64,000 nucleotides of DNA from positions 374,437-438,436 of the forward strand of contig NZ_KQ947377.1 of the NCBI RefSeq assembly GCF_001484765.1, given 5' to 3'. Below are positions 34,410 through 44,653 of this stretch, piece after piece. The DNA is from Entomohabitans teleogrylli. GTDB taxonomy: Bacteria > Pseudomonadota > Gammaproteobacteria > Enterobacterales > Enterobacteriaceae. Below the pieces are notes generated by a model. The model was not told where the DNA came from and searched no databases. It saw only the letters and a list, made by a program, of their open reading frames with translations. Position 1 is the first letter of the stretch. Each line of letters begins with the position of its first letter. The position numbers were made by a program, and so were the translations under genes.

Positions 34410-36884
34410 TTAGCGGCACGGCAACAGTGAAGACGATGATTTACTTGCTACAAACGGCGGTACCGTTATCCGACACTGGTTTTTACCCGCCCAGAACACA
34501 TTCAGCGACTCTTCCGGGTTGATGCCCGCCAGCCAGGCCTGACCGCCTTCCATGATCATTGCCACGCTGACGCCGTCACTATTGAAAACTTCGGCGCCAA
34601 ACGGCGGGTAACTGCTGTCCGCCAGGCGGATGATAGCCATCATCTTCTCGCCCTTCGCCATACCAAAGGCCTGGTAACCAATAGCGCCTTCGGTGAGTGT
34701 GGAGGTGCTAATTGCCTTCGACGGTTCAATGTTATCCGCCATCGCATCAACGTCGACGCGGGTATCAAAGCTGTTGTAACTGACGATGTCCGGTACTACC
34801 GCTATCCCGAAATAGTTGGTGCGTGACTTACCGTCATTAAGCGGAACATCATCAATCCCGTTGGTGCTGACCATCACGCGCGCGGTATTAAGCGTCGCGC
34901 TACTGTTATGCAGCGCCGCCCCATGACGCGTGGCGGTAAAGCCCCCGCGCAGGGTACTGCTCAGCGACATATAGTGGCTTTGCTGATAGCTGGCGTTGGT
35001 GTTGATCTCTGCGTACTGCGAACGATGCTGGTAATAGCCGTCAACATTGGCGTTACCGCTCTGGTTCGCACCGGCGCGCACGCGCCACAGGTTGTTGTAA
35101 TCACTGCTGTCGGTGTAGGACAACATCGGGCTGGTCTTCCCGTTGTTAGTCTGGATGTCCAGGCCGCTCCACTTGTTATCGCCAATCGGTATCGAAATCG
35201 AGAAAGCGATCGCATCGTCCTGACGCCCCTGATAATCGGTACGGTAGGCGGAGAGGTTAGCGGTAATGCCGCGAATATCACCGATAGTAAATGTCCGACC
35301 CACAGATAAGCCGTAGCGATCCTGGCTCCTGCGATTCCAGTAGTTCTGGTGGGTATAGGTCAGGAATAAGGTCGTCGCCTTACCTGGTTCATTGGCCCAG
35401 AACGTTTTACTTCCGGTTATGGTGTAAATCTCTTTCTCGCGGCCCAGGTTGTCGTAGCCGTCATAACGTTCGTTCAGATACTGTGACAGAGAACGGAAGT
35501 CTTCCTGCGAGAAGCGATAACCCGCGAAGGTGATAGAACTGTGGTAGTCATCGAAGGTCTTCGCGTAGCTGAACTTGTACGATGTTCCTTTAATCCGCTT
35601 ACGATCGGTTCTTCTGCTGTACGACTCCGTCGCATCCAGAGAAAGGGCTCCCAACACGCTTAAATCGCGGCCAATACCTAAGGATACCGCGGTGTATTCA
35701 GCCCCGGCAGACTGTGCGCCGCCGTACAGAGACCAGGCATTAGAAATACCCCACGAGAAGTCACCAGAGAGAAAGCCCGGCCCCTGAATTTTGTGGTTGT
35801 AGCGCGACGGCGCACCACCCGCCACGTTGTAACGTACATAGCCCGGACGTGTCAGATAAGGAATATTGGCAGTGTTCACCTGGAAAGTGGATACCGAGCC
35901 GTCCTGTTCCTCAACCCGCACGTCCAGGGTACCGCGCACCGAACTGCGCAGATCCTGGATGTTGAACGGCCCTGCCGGTACGGTGGTTTCATGAATCACA
36001 CGCCCGCTCTGGCTGACGGTGACTTTGGCGTTGGTTTTCGCCACGCCGTGAATTTCCGGGGCATAGCCCTGCAGGTTCGGCGGTAACATACGTTCGTCGC
36101 TGGCCAGGTTCAGACCCGTGAAACGCACGGTGTCGAACACCTGGGAATTCAGATATATTTCACCGGCCGTCAGCTTCGCCGCCATCGTCGGCAGCGGACG
36201 ATAGGCGTAAATCTGGTTCCAGTTGAAATCAAACTTATGATTGGAGCTGTAGTAGTTGGTCTGGTATTCGCTACGTAAACGCCACGCACCCAGGTTGGCG
36301 CCAGCCTGGCCATACCCGGAAAGTGAGCTGTAATTTTCATTCATATCGAACTGGCGGGTGTACTGACCAGTAAGGCTATAGTCAAACAGGAACCCGCCAA
36401 TACCGTGATCCCAGCGTTCAGGAGGCGTCCAGTTTGGATCGCTGTACTTCATCCACGCCTGGGGAACGGTAATATCCAGCACCCCGGCATAGTTACTCAG
36501 ACTGGAGCCAGGCAAGCTCAACACGTTGTAACAATCTTCATAAGATTGTACCACCTGACGGCGTGCTTCTTCTTTCAGAGCCAGCTTCGTCAACAGATTA
36601 CTGTTAATACAGGCCTGAGTATGCTTACCGTCTTTTGCAGGTACGTAGCGGATTTTTTCCTGACCCACAGACTGGCTATTAATACGAATATCCAGCAAAT
36701 ACTCGCCCGGCGGAACATAGTTATCCGAAGCAAAGCGCGTCAAATCAATATTGCCGCGGTCAGCGGCATCCAGCACATCGGTATTAAATTCAACATCGTT
36801 ACTGGCATGGACGACGGAGGCGCAGCAGAGGATAAGGGCCTGAGGGAGGAGTATCTTTATTTTTGTTTTTAGTTCTACCGACAT
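34410..36884 (-). CDS. Fimbrial outer-membrane usher (FimD/PapC family)
   Basis: An 824-residue usher with signal peptide (to VVHA), N-domain EFNTDVLDAADRGNIDLTRF, plug and beta-barrel regions (FTGLNLASDERMLPPNLQGYAPEIHGVAKTNA is in a typical conserved stretch), and C-domain with RITVPPFV. It is the assembly pore. Full length, no lesion. Confidence 0.95.
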   Translation of the reverse strand: MSVELKTKIKILLPQALILCCASVVHASNDVEFNTDVLDAADRGNIDLTRFASDNYVPPGEYLLDIRINSQSVGQEKIRYVPAKDGKHTQACINSNLLTKLALKEEARRQVVQSYEDCYNVLSLPGSSLSNYAGVLDITVPQAWMKYSDPNWTPPERWDHGIGGFLFDYSLTGQYTRQFDMNENYSSLSGYGQAGANLGAWRLRSEYQTNYYSSNHKFDFNWNQIYAYRPLPTMAAKLTAGEIYLNSQVFDTVRFTGLNLASDERMLPPNLQGYAPEIHGVAKTNAKVTVSQSGRVIHETTVPAGPFNIQDLRSSVRGTLDVRVEEQDGSVSTFQVNTANIPYLTRPGYVRYNVAGGAPSRYNHKIQGPGFLSGDFSWGISNAWSLYGGAQSAGAEYTAVSLGIGRDLSVLGALSLDATESYSRRTDRKRIKGTSYKFSYAKTFDDYHSSITFAGYRFSQEDFRSLSQYLNERYDGYDNLGREKEIYTITGSKTFWANEPGKATTLFLTYTHQNYWNRRSQDRYGLSVGRTFTIGDIRGITANLSAYRTDYQGRQDDAIAFSISIPIGDNKWSGLDIQTNNGKTSPMLSYTDSSDYNNLWRVRAGANQSGNANVDGYYQHRSQYAEINTNASYQQSHYMSLSSTLRGGFTATRHGAALHNSSATLNTARVMVSTNGIDDVPLNDGKSRTNYFGIAVVPDIVSYNSFDTRVDVDAMADNIEPSKAISTSTLTEGAIGYQAFGMAKGEKMMAIIRLADSSYPPFGAEVFNSDGVSVAMIMEGGQAWLAGINPEESLNVFWAGKNQCRITVPPFVASKSSSSLLPCR

Positions 36885-36956
36885 GACTATTCATCCCGAA
36901 TCATTCAGTGAAATATGACATGCATCCCGTCATGCATGAATAAATATGGGTAACGC

Positions 36957-37514
36957 TCAGTTGTAATCCATATAGAAGCGAGCGACGGCGTAAAAATCCC
37001 CGGCCTGAATATGTTGATGCACCGGCACCAGCGAGGCGGTAAATCTCAAGATATTTTGCCCATCGCTGAGTTCATATCCCGGCGACGGCTGACCAAAGGT
37101 TAAAACTGAACCATGCTGATTGTGCAGGCGAATACCGAACCCCTTTCCTTCACCATCCGGCATAAGTACGGTAGGATCATTCGCTGCAGCATTACCAGTA
37201 AAAGTAATTGTGGCGTAAGGATAACGGCCTTCTTTATCGCCGCTATCATAAGGAGAACAGCCGGTAAGATGCACCTTAATCGGTTTTATCAGCTTATTTT
37301 CGGCGTTCATATGGATATCACGCGCAGTCACATCATCGAATGCCACCCACATTTCGCGTGAATTTGGATCAATATCGCAGGCAGCAGCAATAATCTCTCC
37401 AGAAATCGCCAGCTCGCCAGGCGTGACATTATTGGTACTCAAAGCATGAGCGGAAAATAGCAGTGTGGATAAGCACAGCGAGAGCGATATCTTTTTTCCT
37501 GTCTCCATCATCAT
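36957..37514 (-). CDS. Fimbrial minor subunit (FimI-like)
   Basis: A 185-residue fimbrial subunit placed between the major pilin and usher as fimI is. Signal to about FSAHA, GELAISGEIIAAACDIDP, HLTGCSPYD and C-terminal AVARFYMDYN. FimI-type subunits stop or anchor pilus growth; that role is inferred from position. Confidence 0.85.
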   Translation of the reverse strand: MMMETGKKISLSLCLSTLLFSAHALSTNNVTPGELAISGEIIAAACDIDPNSREMWVAFDDVTARDIHMNAENKLIKPIKVHLTGCSPYDSGDKEGRYPYATITFTGNAAANDPTVLMPDGEGKGFGIRLHNQHGSVLTFGQPSPGYELSDGQNILRFTASLVPVHQHIQAGDFYAVARFYMDYN

Positions 37515-37552
37515 ACTCAGCAGTCCATATTATCGGATATCACACCAGATTA

Positions 37553-37574
37553 ACGCGGGGGTATTCCCCCGCGT
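37553..37574 (-). terminator. Hairpin after the major pilin gene (partial terminator)
   Basis: ACGCGGGGG and CCCCCGCGT form a perfect 9-bp stem with loop TATT (plus-strand reading), 18 bp after the pilin stop. Such hairpins let most transcripts stop after the pilin, so that pilin exceeds usher and chaperone. Confidence 0.7.
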
Positions 37575-37592
37575 GCCCAACATCACTTTCGA

Positions 37593-38114
37593 TTACTGAT
37601 AATCGATGGTGAAGTTGATGGTAGACTGGAAGGAACCAGCCGCTAAAGTACCGCCATCAGCTTTCAGGAAAGCAACGAACGGGATAGCATTGCTACCATC
37701 AACCAGAGTTACAGCAGTAGTCGGAGTACCCCAGGTTACAGTCTGGCTGGCGCTGTCTTTCAGGCCGATACCGGCACCAGAAGCAGAACCAGAGGTGAAG
37801 GCAGCCAGAGTGGCGTCATTCGGGTTTACGCTGGTCGGGCTATAAGAAACGATGGCGCTGGTAGCCACAGTCGTATCGCAGTACTGCAGTTCGATGTTCT
37901 TGGCTTCAGTCGCCTGATTGCCATTCTGCAGATAAGAAACAGGTACCTGACCGAAGTCAACCTGCACCGGGCTGGAAGAAGGTGCCAGACCACATGCGGT
38001 ATTTACCAACTCACCAGAAAATTCGATCTGTCCAGTAGTCACGTCCGCCAGAACAGACATAGAGCCCAGAGCGGCAGTAATTGCCACAGCCATAGCAACT
38101 TTATTCAGTTTCAT
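37593..38114 (-). CDS. Major fimbrial subunit (FimA-like)
   Basis: A 173-residue major pilin: signal MKLNKVAMAVAITAALGSMSVLA, TGQIEFSGELVNTACGLAP with first Cys, LQYCDT with second Cys, and the C-terminal FTIDYQ. First gene of the operon, with AGGAA eight bases before the ATG, and followed by a hairpin. It builds the fimbrial rod. Confidence 0.93.
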   Translation of the reverse strand: MKLNKVAMAVAITAALGSMSVLADVTTGQIEFSGELVNTACGLAPSSSPVQVDFGQVPVSYLQNGNQATEAKNIELQYCDTTVATSAIVSYSPTSVNPNDATLAAFTSGSASGAGIGLKDSASQTVTWGTPTTAVTLVDGSNAIPFVAFLKADGGTLAAGSFQSTINFTIDYQ

Positions 38115-38864
38115 AAAAAATTCCTGCGTTATAAACTTATATCCTAAAGAGTAAAGAGCCCTAGAGCCGGCGAGAACTAACGCGCAACGACAACAAGCCC
38201 TCTGTTTTATAGCAACGAAATCCCTGTTAATAATTAAAGCATCACTGACAAAACTTTAATTTTCAGCCGGTCCTTCGAGCGCCAAAAAATGCTAACAAAT
38301 ACTTTTTTTTGTTAAAAGCACTACCGACTCAGGGGAATCAAAAAACTTTTTAACCTCGCGATTTTTATTTTGCTGGTAGGTTATCTTGCGGTATGTTGCG
38401 ATATTTCCTAAAAACAAATTACGCAGAGTTATTACCAGGGGGATAATTCGGGGAGCATTATGTAAATTAAATGTAAAACCAGGAAATAGATATCAGGAAT
38501 AATCTCAATGGATAGGAAAGTTCGCAGTAATGTTAAATACATAGTCCGGGTTTATACAACAACTATTTAAATCCCGGATAATTCAAGTGGTTACCTGGGG
38601 AACAGCAAGATGAAAAGCCTGCCGTCTGCCGACTCATTTATTATGTCGCGAGACGCATTGATACCAGCGCACAACCTGGCTCATCACGTATTACCGCGTT
38701 AGTCGCAGGAAGTTCAGAATCCCCTCAGAATTTTATACTGATAAAACCGCCCGCCACCGGCAACAGGAAGCATAATCAAATGTATCGCGCAGCCCTTACA
38801 ACCGCTCGGCGATCGTCTGAACCACGCAATCTGCGATTATTGTACCAGGTATCGCGGGGCAGAG
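38115..38864. other. Gene-free region upstream of the first fimbrial operon
   Basis: About 750 bp of AT-rich DNA that should carry the fimA-like promoter. I saw no recombinase gene and no clear inverted-repeat pair of a fimS-type switch. No GATC cluster as in pap-type control was seen either. Confidence 0.55.
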
Positions 38865-39710
38865 TCAGGACAAGGGTTTTCTACGTGATGATGTGGCCAC
38901 CATGGTATTCACATTATGGCAATTGACATATCCGGCAGCGCTTTTTTGTCGGCAGACAGAAAACATATAGCGGCTTTCGAACTGGCTATCCGACATGCGA
39001 AAGAAAATATCATACTCCTTCCTGGCACAGGCGATTTCCTGCCGGACAATGAACTTCTTCACTTGATCAACAACGTGCGCGATCCTTTCATCGTCTACCG
39101 GGACCATGGGGATGATATTACATTGCTCTATTTTAAACAGCGGTTGCGGCGCGGTATGAAGCCGGGTTTGTCTGGCCGTTGAATACCCCAGATAGCCAAC
39201 CAGCCCGATAAACACCATCATTAATGTCAGATACATCAACCGGCGGCGGCCAGGCTCTCCGGAAACATTCGGTGGCGCGGCGCATTCAGCCGGCGCGGCA
39301 GCGCGACACTCGTTATCGATATCTGGCGCCGCGGCGGTTTTTTCACTTCTCCCGTCAGGCTCAATATTTTCATCTTCCAGGCGGCTCACTGGCGCCTCAA
39401 AACGAAAGCCGATTTTAGGTAAGGTGACAACAATCTTCTTTGACAATCCCAGCGCCACAAACGATTTGCGTAGCTGGCTAATTGTATTATTGAGATTACC
39501 GTCGGAAGAACGATAGCCATAATCCTCCCAAACCTTGTCGAGTAAATACTCCCGGGACAAATCTTTGCCGCTGTTCTTTACTAACTCCATCAGCAAGCGA
39601 CTTGCCGAGCGGGAAAGATAGATAGGGTCGCGGCCGGGCTCTTCTACATACAGACAGGATTCAGATACAGAAAAATAAATCGTATTATCGATGATATAAA
39701 TAACTGACAT
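38865..39710 (-). CDS. ToxR/CadC-like membrane-bound winged-helix regulator (second copy)
   Basis: A 281-residue protein built like the regulator at 16355: an N-terminal winged helix (DYGYRSSDGNLNNTISQLRKSFVALG and TLPKIGFRFEAP), a Pro/Ala-rich linker, one membrane segment (RRLMYLTLMMVFIGLVGYLGYS) and a periplasmic tail with Cys residues (EQCNIIP, EIACARKE, SVCRQKS, YVNCHN). It is divergent from the second fimbrial operon and probably controls it, with the FidL-like protein at the operon end. ATG at 39710 preferred over the GTG at 39737. Confidence 0.83.
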   Translation of the reverse strand: MSVIYIIDNTIYFSVSESCLYVEEPGRDPIYLSRSASRLLMELVKNSGKDLSREYLLDKVWEDYGYRSSDGNLNNTISQLRKSFVALGLSKKIVVTLPKIGFRFEAPVSRLEDENIEPDGRSEKTAAAPDIDNECRAAAPAECAAPPNVSGEPGRRRLMYLTLMMVFIGLVGYLGYSTARQTRLHTAPQPLFKIEQCNIIPMVPVDDERIAHVVDQVKKFIVRQEIACARKEYDIFFRMSDSQFESRYMFSVCRQKSAAGYVNCHNVNTMVATSSRRKPLS

Positions 39711-40217
39711 ATATAAAGAAATACCCCAGAGAGCCACAAAAGCCCTGAATAAAAGAGAAAAGGAGATGTAATGTCTTGATGTCGATAAATTATATCCTTC
39801 ACAACACCTGCGGAGAAGATGTGTTTGTTAAACAAACCCTATACATGACGACGTAATAATAAAAAAAGCATTTTATCTAAAACCTTCCAGCAAATAATTC
39901 TAAAACCAGTACTTTGCCAAACGATTACAAAAAATTAAATTCTAATAAAACATCACAATCCAACATTTAAAATAATTTTTCACCTACAAAAAAGATTTCT
40001 GTACTGTTAGTTTGCATTTTATCAGAATTAGCCACCTCAAAGGAGTGACAAACAGCCAAAGGCCCGACATAAACGGCTGTTAGTAGCTAAAGGAATTATA
40101 AAACAATCACTTGTTGTATCCCAACATTTTATCCCGGAGATAAAAGCGTAACTGCAGGACTCACAAGTGTGAATCAATATCATTACTATCTGAATGTTAT
40201 ATCAAGAGTTAAATAAA
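39711..40217. other. Divergent promoter region of the second fimbrial operon
   Basis: About 500 bp of very AT-rich DNA between the regulator and the pilin gene. It should hold both promoters. No operator could be named. Confidence 0.5.
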
Positions 40218-40751
40218 ATGCGAAACACTACTATCAAATTAATGTCTCTGGCATTTGTTATGACCACCTCCCCGATGGCAATGGCTGATGTCAACGGCGG
40301 TTCCGGAAAAATTCATTTTACCGGTACAGTCATTGATGCACCTTGTTCTATCGCGCCGGAAAGCATTGAACAGACCATTGAGTTAGGCTCTGTTGCCATC
40401 AATTCACTGAAAACCGCCGGAGATCACTCTCGTCCGGCAACGGGTGAAATCAAGCTCGTTGACTGTACGCTGGATATTGATGAAGACACCGCTTATTCGA
40501 AAGTTGGCGTCACGTTCTCCGGTACCACTGGCAGCGTCACAAATCTGCTGGTGAATGATTCCAGCGCCCAGGGCGTCGGCGTACGTCTGCTGGATAAAGA
40601 AGGCGAGACAATCGCGCTGAATACCCCTATCGAATATCCGCTGGGCAATGGCGCCACTATTACCTATCAGGCTTATATCGAAGCGACCGGTGAAACCGTT
40701 ACGGCTGGCGATGTTCGCTCAGATGCCACATTTAAACTGACGTACAAGTAA
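40218..40751 (+). CDS. Major fimbrial subunit (second operon)
   Basis: A 177-residue pilin: signal MRNTTIKLMSLAFVMTTSPMAMA, GKIHFTGTVIDAPCSIAPE, LVDCTLDI and C-terminal ATFKLTYK. First gene of the second operon. A hairpin separates it from the usher. The ATG at 40218 gives a normal signal peptide; the frame is open to 40194. Confidence 0.92.
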   Translation: MRNTTIKLMSLAFVMTTSPMAMADVNGGSGKIHFTGTVIDAPCSIAPESIEQTIELGSVAINSLKTAGDHSRPATGEIKLVDCTLDIDEDTAYSKVGVTFSGTTGSVTNLLVNDSSAQGVGVRLLDKEGETIALNTPIEYPLGNGATITYQAYIEATGETVTAGDVRSDATFKLTYK

Positions 40752-40767
40752 CCACTCCGGTAAATAA

Positions 40768-40799
40768 AGCCTCACGGAGTTAACTTTCTGCGTGGGGCT
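40768..40799 (+). terminator. Hairpin after the second major pilin gene
   Basis: AGCCTCACG (40768-40776) and CGTGGGGCT (40791-40799) form a 9-bp stem with one G-T pair, followed by TTC, between pilin and usher. It probably reduces read-through into the usher. Confidence 0.6.
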
Positions 40800-40821
40800 T
40801 TCACTGCCAGCTTATTAGCAT

Positions 40822-43317
40822 ATGACTATATTAAAAAAAACCTTCTCAATCATGAAGAGATATTCTTTTGTTATTCTCCCGGCGCTACTCAATTTAAATG
40901 CGAGCGGACCAGCTCACGCCATTGAGTTTGCCACCGGTATTCTGAACATGGATGACAAAGATAATATCAACCTCAGGAAATTCGAGCAGGCAGGATATAT
41001 TTCACCAGGAAATTACCGAATGGCGGTATTGCTGAACAAACAGTTCATCAAAGATGAGGTGGATATCCTTTTTATCACATCACAACATGACAATCGCGTA
41101 CAGCCATGCCTGTCCCGTGAACTGGTGGATATGCTGGGAATAAAAGAGGAAGTATTAAAAACGATTCCCGTTTATCACGGCTGCCTGTTGATTGATGACG
41201 TCGACACGATTTCCACCGCCACGCGTATGGCGCGCAGCGAATTAATGATAACCATTCCTCAGGCGCTATTACGCTATCACGATCCGGACTGGGTCCCCCC
41301 GGCGCGCTGGGACGAAGGGATCGCCGGGTTATTACTGGACTATGATATTGCCGCCAGTAATGCACACTATCGCCACGGCGCCAGTAACCGGGATATTTCC
41401 AGTTACGGCACCGCGGGCGTCAATGTCGGCGCCTGGCGGGTGCGGGGTAACTACCAGTATGCGCAGAACAGAAGCGCGGGAACCACCACACAGCGTTTCG
41501 ACTGGACGCAACGCTATGCGTTTCGCGCCATTCCCGAACTGGGAGCCAAACTCCAGGCGGGTCAGATTTACCTGAACTCCAGCATTTTCGATGCCTTTCG
41601 CTTTAACGGTCTCTCCCTGAGCAGCGATGAGCGCATGCTGGCGCCATCGCTGCGCGGCTACGCGCCGCAGGTATCGGGCATCGCCAGAACCAATGCCCGG
41701 GTACGCATCACCCAGAATGGACGAACGCTGTATGAAACCAGTGTGCCTCCCGGCCCCTTTGTCATTAGCGACCTGAACCAGGCCGTTCAGGGGCTGCTGG
41801 ATGTCAGTGTGGAAGAGGAAGATGGTAGTACGCATACCTTTCAGGTCAGCACCGCCAGCATCCCGTTTCTGACCCGCCAGGGTTTCACCCGTTTCAAACT
41901 GTTTGCCGGCAAACCGACCTATGGCATGAGCAACCATACCCGGGGGCCGGAATTTTTCAGCGGCGAAGTTTCCCGGGGAGTCTTCAATAACACCTCGCTG
42001 TACGGTGGCCTGATCACCGCCGGGCAGCAGTATCAGGCTGCCACGCTCGGGCTTGGCCAGGATATGCACACTTTTGGCGCCCTGTCGGCTGATGTCACGC
42101 GTTCCCGGGCCCGGCGTGAAAACGAAAGCGCCTCATCCGGCCACAGTTATCGTTTTAACTATGCCAAACAGTTCGCCGCTACTGGTAGCCAACTCTCTTT
42201 CGCCGGCTATCGATTTTCCGATCGCCAGTATATTTCCCTGAATGACTATCTCGACAATTCCCGGCGACCGGAGCGAAGCTGGCGCGAGCGGGAGACCTGG
42301 ACCCTGATGGGCAACCAACCGATCCCGGTGCTGGATGTGTACACCTATTTATCGTACACCCACCGCAGTTACTGGTACGGGCAACATTCCAGCAGCATGA
42401 CGCTCTCCGCTAACCGCAACTTCTCACTGCTGGACTGGCGCAACATCACCGGTTCGCTGTCCATATCGCGCAGCCGTTACCAGAACAGCAGTGACAATCA
42501 GGTCTACCTGGGTATCAGTATTCCGGTAGGCCCTGGCCAACAGGTCAGCTATGACGGCCAGTACGGCTCCGACGGCCACTCCCATACGGCTTCTTATTTT
42601 AACGCCGCCGGGCGCGATCGCAACTGGCGTATTTCCGCCGGCGGTAGCGAAAGCGATCTCAGTTCCGGCAATGCTCTGGTGCGCGGCAACTATCGCCAGC
42701 GCACGCAGTGGGGCACGTTTTCGGCCAGCGCCAGCCAAAAAAATAATAGCTATCGCGCCGCCAACATAGACTGGACCGGCTCGCTGACCATTACCCGGCA
42801 GGGGGCCGCCCTGAGCGAAAACCTCAATGGCGAGACCCCGCGCATCATGATCTCCGCGGACGGTGAAAAGGATGTCGGTTTCAACAATGGCGGCACGCGA
42901 ACCAACCGCTTTGGTATCGCGGTGATCCCTGGCGGCAGTAGCTACGAAAATAGCGCCTGGTCGGTGGATGTTCGCCATCTGCCGGAGGACGTGGAAGCCC
43001 GACGCTCGGTTTTCCAGAGCACCCTCACCGAAGGCGCCATCGGTTACCAGCACCTGGCGCTCAACAAAGGGCACCAGGCCATGGCCGCCATCACCCTGCC
43101 CGATGGATCGGCCCCCGGCTTCGGATCCGCGGTTGTGGATAACGAAACCGGTAAAGAACTGGGGATTGTCGGCAACGACGGTCAGGTATACCTGACCGGC
43201 ATTCGGGCCAACGCGACGGCCCATATCGAACTGGAAAACGGCGCTACCTGTACGGTCCGGATACCGGATTTCGCGCAAGGCGCCTTCCCGACCCTGCTGC
43301 TTCCCTGTGAAAAATAA
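40822..43317 (+). CDS. Fimbrial outer-membrane usher (second operon)
   Basis: An 831-residue usher. Signal to about GPAHA, EFATGILNMDDKDNINLRKF, AFRFNGLSLSSDERMLAPSLRGYAPQVSGIARTN is the conserved N-barrel region, and the C-terminus ends TLLLPCEK. Full length and in frame; chaperone gene starts 2 bp later. Confidence 0.95.
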   Translation: MTILKKTFSIMKRYSFVILPALLNLNASGPAHAIEFATGILNMDDKDNINLRKFEQAGYISPGNYRMAVLLNKQFIKDEVDILFITSQHDNRVQPCLSRELVDMLGIKEEVLKTIPVYHGCLLIDDVDTISTATRMARSELMITIPQALLRYHDPDWVPPARWDEGIAGLLLDYDIAASNAHYRHGASNRDISSYGTAGVNVGAWRVRGNYQYAQNRSAGTTTQRFDWTQRYAFRAIPELGAKLQAGQIYLNSSIFDAFRFNGLSLSSDERMLAPSLRGYAPQVSGIARTNARVRITQNGRTLYETSVPPGPFVISDLNQAVQGLLDVSVEEEDGSTHTFQVSTASIPFLTRQGFTRFKLFAGKPTYGMSNHTRGPEFFSGEVSRGVFNNTSLYGGLITAGQQYQAATLGLGQDMHTFGALSADVTRSRARRENESASSGHSYRFNYAKQFAATGSQLSFAGYRFSDRQYISLNDYLDNSRRPERSWRERETWTLMGNQPIPVLDVYTYLSYTHRSYWYGQHSSSMTLSANRNFSLLDWRNITGSLSISRSRYQNSSDNQVYLGISIPVGPGQQVSYDGQYGSDGHSHTASYFNAAGRDRNWRISAGGSESDLSSGNALVRGNYRQRTQWGTFSASASQKNNSYRAANIDWTGSLTITRQGAALSENLNGETPRIMISADGEKDVGFNNGGTRTNRFGIAVIPGGSSYENSAWSVDVRHLPEDVEARRSVFQSTLTEGAIGYQHLALNKGHQAMAAITLPDGSAPGFGSAVVDNETGKELGIVGNDGQVYLTGIRANATAHIELENGATCTVRIPDFAQGAFPTLLLPCEK

Positions 43318-43319
43318 CC

Positions 43320-44078
43320 ATGACGAGTCAATTTGCGATGAAAAATCTCTCTTCCCTGTATTCTCTGCTGCTCAGTGTCGTTCTGCTGACGTCCACCAGC
43401 TCCCTGGAAGCGGCAATCAACCCCGACCGGACCCGGCTCATCTATAACGCCGACGATAAGTCGACGGCCATCACCCTGACCAATGAGAGCCCGGATCTGC
43501 CTTATCTCGCCCAGTCGTGGATTGAAAATCCCCAGGGAGAGAACGCCTCCGATCTGTTGATTGCCCTGCCTCCTCTGCAGCGTATTGAAGCCGGAGAGAA
43601 AAGCCAGGTACGAATCGTTAAAGGCCAGCGCAGCGCCAGCCTGCCTGGCGATCGGGAAAGCCTGTTTTATTTCAATGTCCGGGAAGTGCCGCCGAAAAGT
43701 AGCAAAAAGAACGTGATGCAGGTGGCGATTCAAAGCCGTCTGAAACTGTTCTATCGCCCGGCCAACCTGCGCCGCGACGGTCAAAATCGGGAAGAAGAAC
43801 AGATGGTCGTGACCCGAATGCCGGGCAAAGTACAACTGGCTAATCCCACGCCCTGGTTTATCACGCTGCTGGCTATCAAAAACGCTGACGGCAAAACGGT
43901 CAAGAACATTGATGGTGAAATGATCGCGCCCTTTTCCGACCTCACGACCACCCTGGAAAACGTTGCGCTCGGGGATCGCTTCTCTGTTTCATTTATCAAC
44001 GATTTCGGCGGCGTGGTCAGTATGCGCTACCTGTGCCAGGGCAATACCTGCCGGTTTGACAACAACAAACGAGGCTAA
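43320..44078 (+). CDS. Fimbrial periplasmic chaperone (second operon)
   Basis: A 252-residue PapD-family chaperone: signal to about LEA, AINPDRTRLIYNA with the conserved Arg, LFYFNVREVPPK, and Lys in RLKLFYRPANL, NPTPWFITL. The start is 2 bp after the usher stop. An internal ATG 18 bp on is the alternative start. Confidence 0.92.
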   Translation: MTSQFAMKNLSSLYSLLLSVVLLTSTSSLEAAINPDRTRLIYNADDKSTAITLTNESPDLPYLAQSWIENPQGENASDLLIALPPLQRIEAGEKSQVRIVKGQRSASLPGDRESLFYFNVREVPPKSSKKNVMQVAIQSRLKLFYRPANLRRDGQNREEEQMVVTRMPGKVQLANPTPWFITLLAIKNADGKTVKNIDGEMIAPFSDLTTTLENVALGDRFSVSFINDFGGVVSMRYLCQGNTCRFDNNKRG

Positions 44079-44081
44079 ACG

Positions 44082-44645
44082 ATGGGGTCACGTATCGCAG
44101 GCAGCATACTGTTTTTGATGTTCCCGTCCTTCGCTGGCGCGGATGCGTTAACGGAAAGTCAGGGAACACGCGCAAAGCTCCATTTTCAGGGAACGCTGTA
44201 TGAGTCCCCCTGCACACTGGTCTTTGAGTCCGGCGAACAGATCGTGGCGTTAGGAAAGACAGATTCCCGGTATAGCGTTCTGGAAGTTCCGGATAGCCTG
44301 GTGATCCACCTGAGTAACTGCGCGCGGCGTGAAATCCCCCGGCCAGAGAATACCAGTATGCCCCCTCTCCTGCGGGAAGGGGATTCCCTGGTATCCATCA
44401 CTTTCAGCGGCGACAGTTTACCGCAAGCGCCGGGGCTGTTTACCGTCTGGCCACGCAACAGCGGGCTGGGACTGAAGATTATCGAGCCGCCTCAGGCTTC
44501 CCCCCTCGCCGCTATCCGGGCGCCCGCGCAGGAGCAGGATGGGAGCTGGCTGCGCTATGACATTCAGGTCGTTCATCCCGGGGACAGTACCGGATACCGC
44601 GGGCCCATCGAAAGCATGGTGACGTTTAATCTTAAATACTATTGA
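44082..44645 (+). CDS. Fimbrial minor subunit (second operon)
   Basis: A 187-residue subunit: signal to about GADA, AKLHFQGTLYESPCTLVFE, LSNCARRE, and C-terminal MVTFNLKYY. Located between chaperone and adhesin; a probable tip adaptor. Confidence 0.85.
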   Translation: MGSRIAGSILFLMFPSFAGADALTESQGTRAKLHFQGTLYESPCTLVFESGEQIVALGKTDSRYSVLEVPDSLVIHLSNCARREIPRPENTSMPPLLREGDSLVSITFSGDSLPQAPGLFTVWPRNSGLGLKIIEPPQASPLAAIRAPAQEQDGSWLRYDIQVVHPGDSTGYRGPIESMVTFNLKYY

Positions 44646-44653
44646 GCAAAATA

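Noticed and set aside
38115-38864. Phase-variable fimS-like invertible promoter
   Set aside because: No pair of inverted repeats could be seen and there is no recombinase gene beside it.
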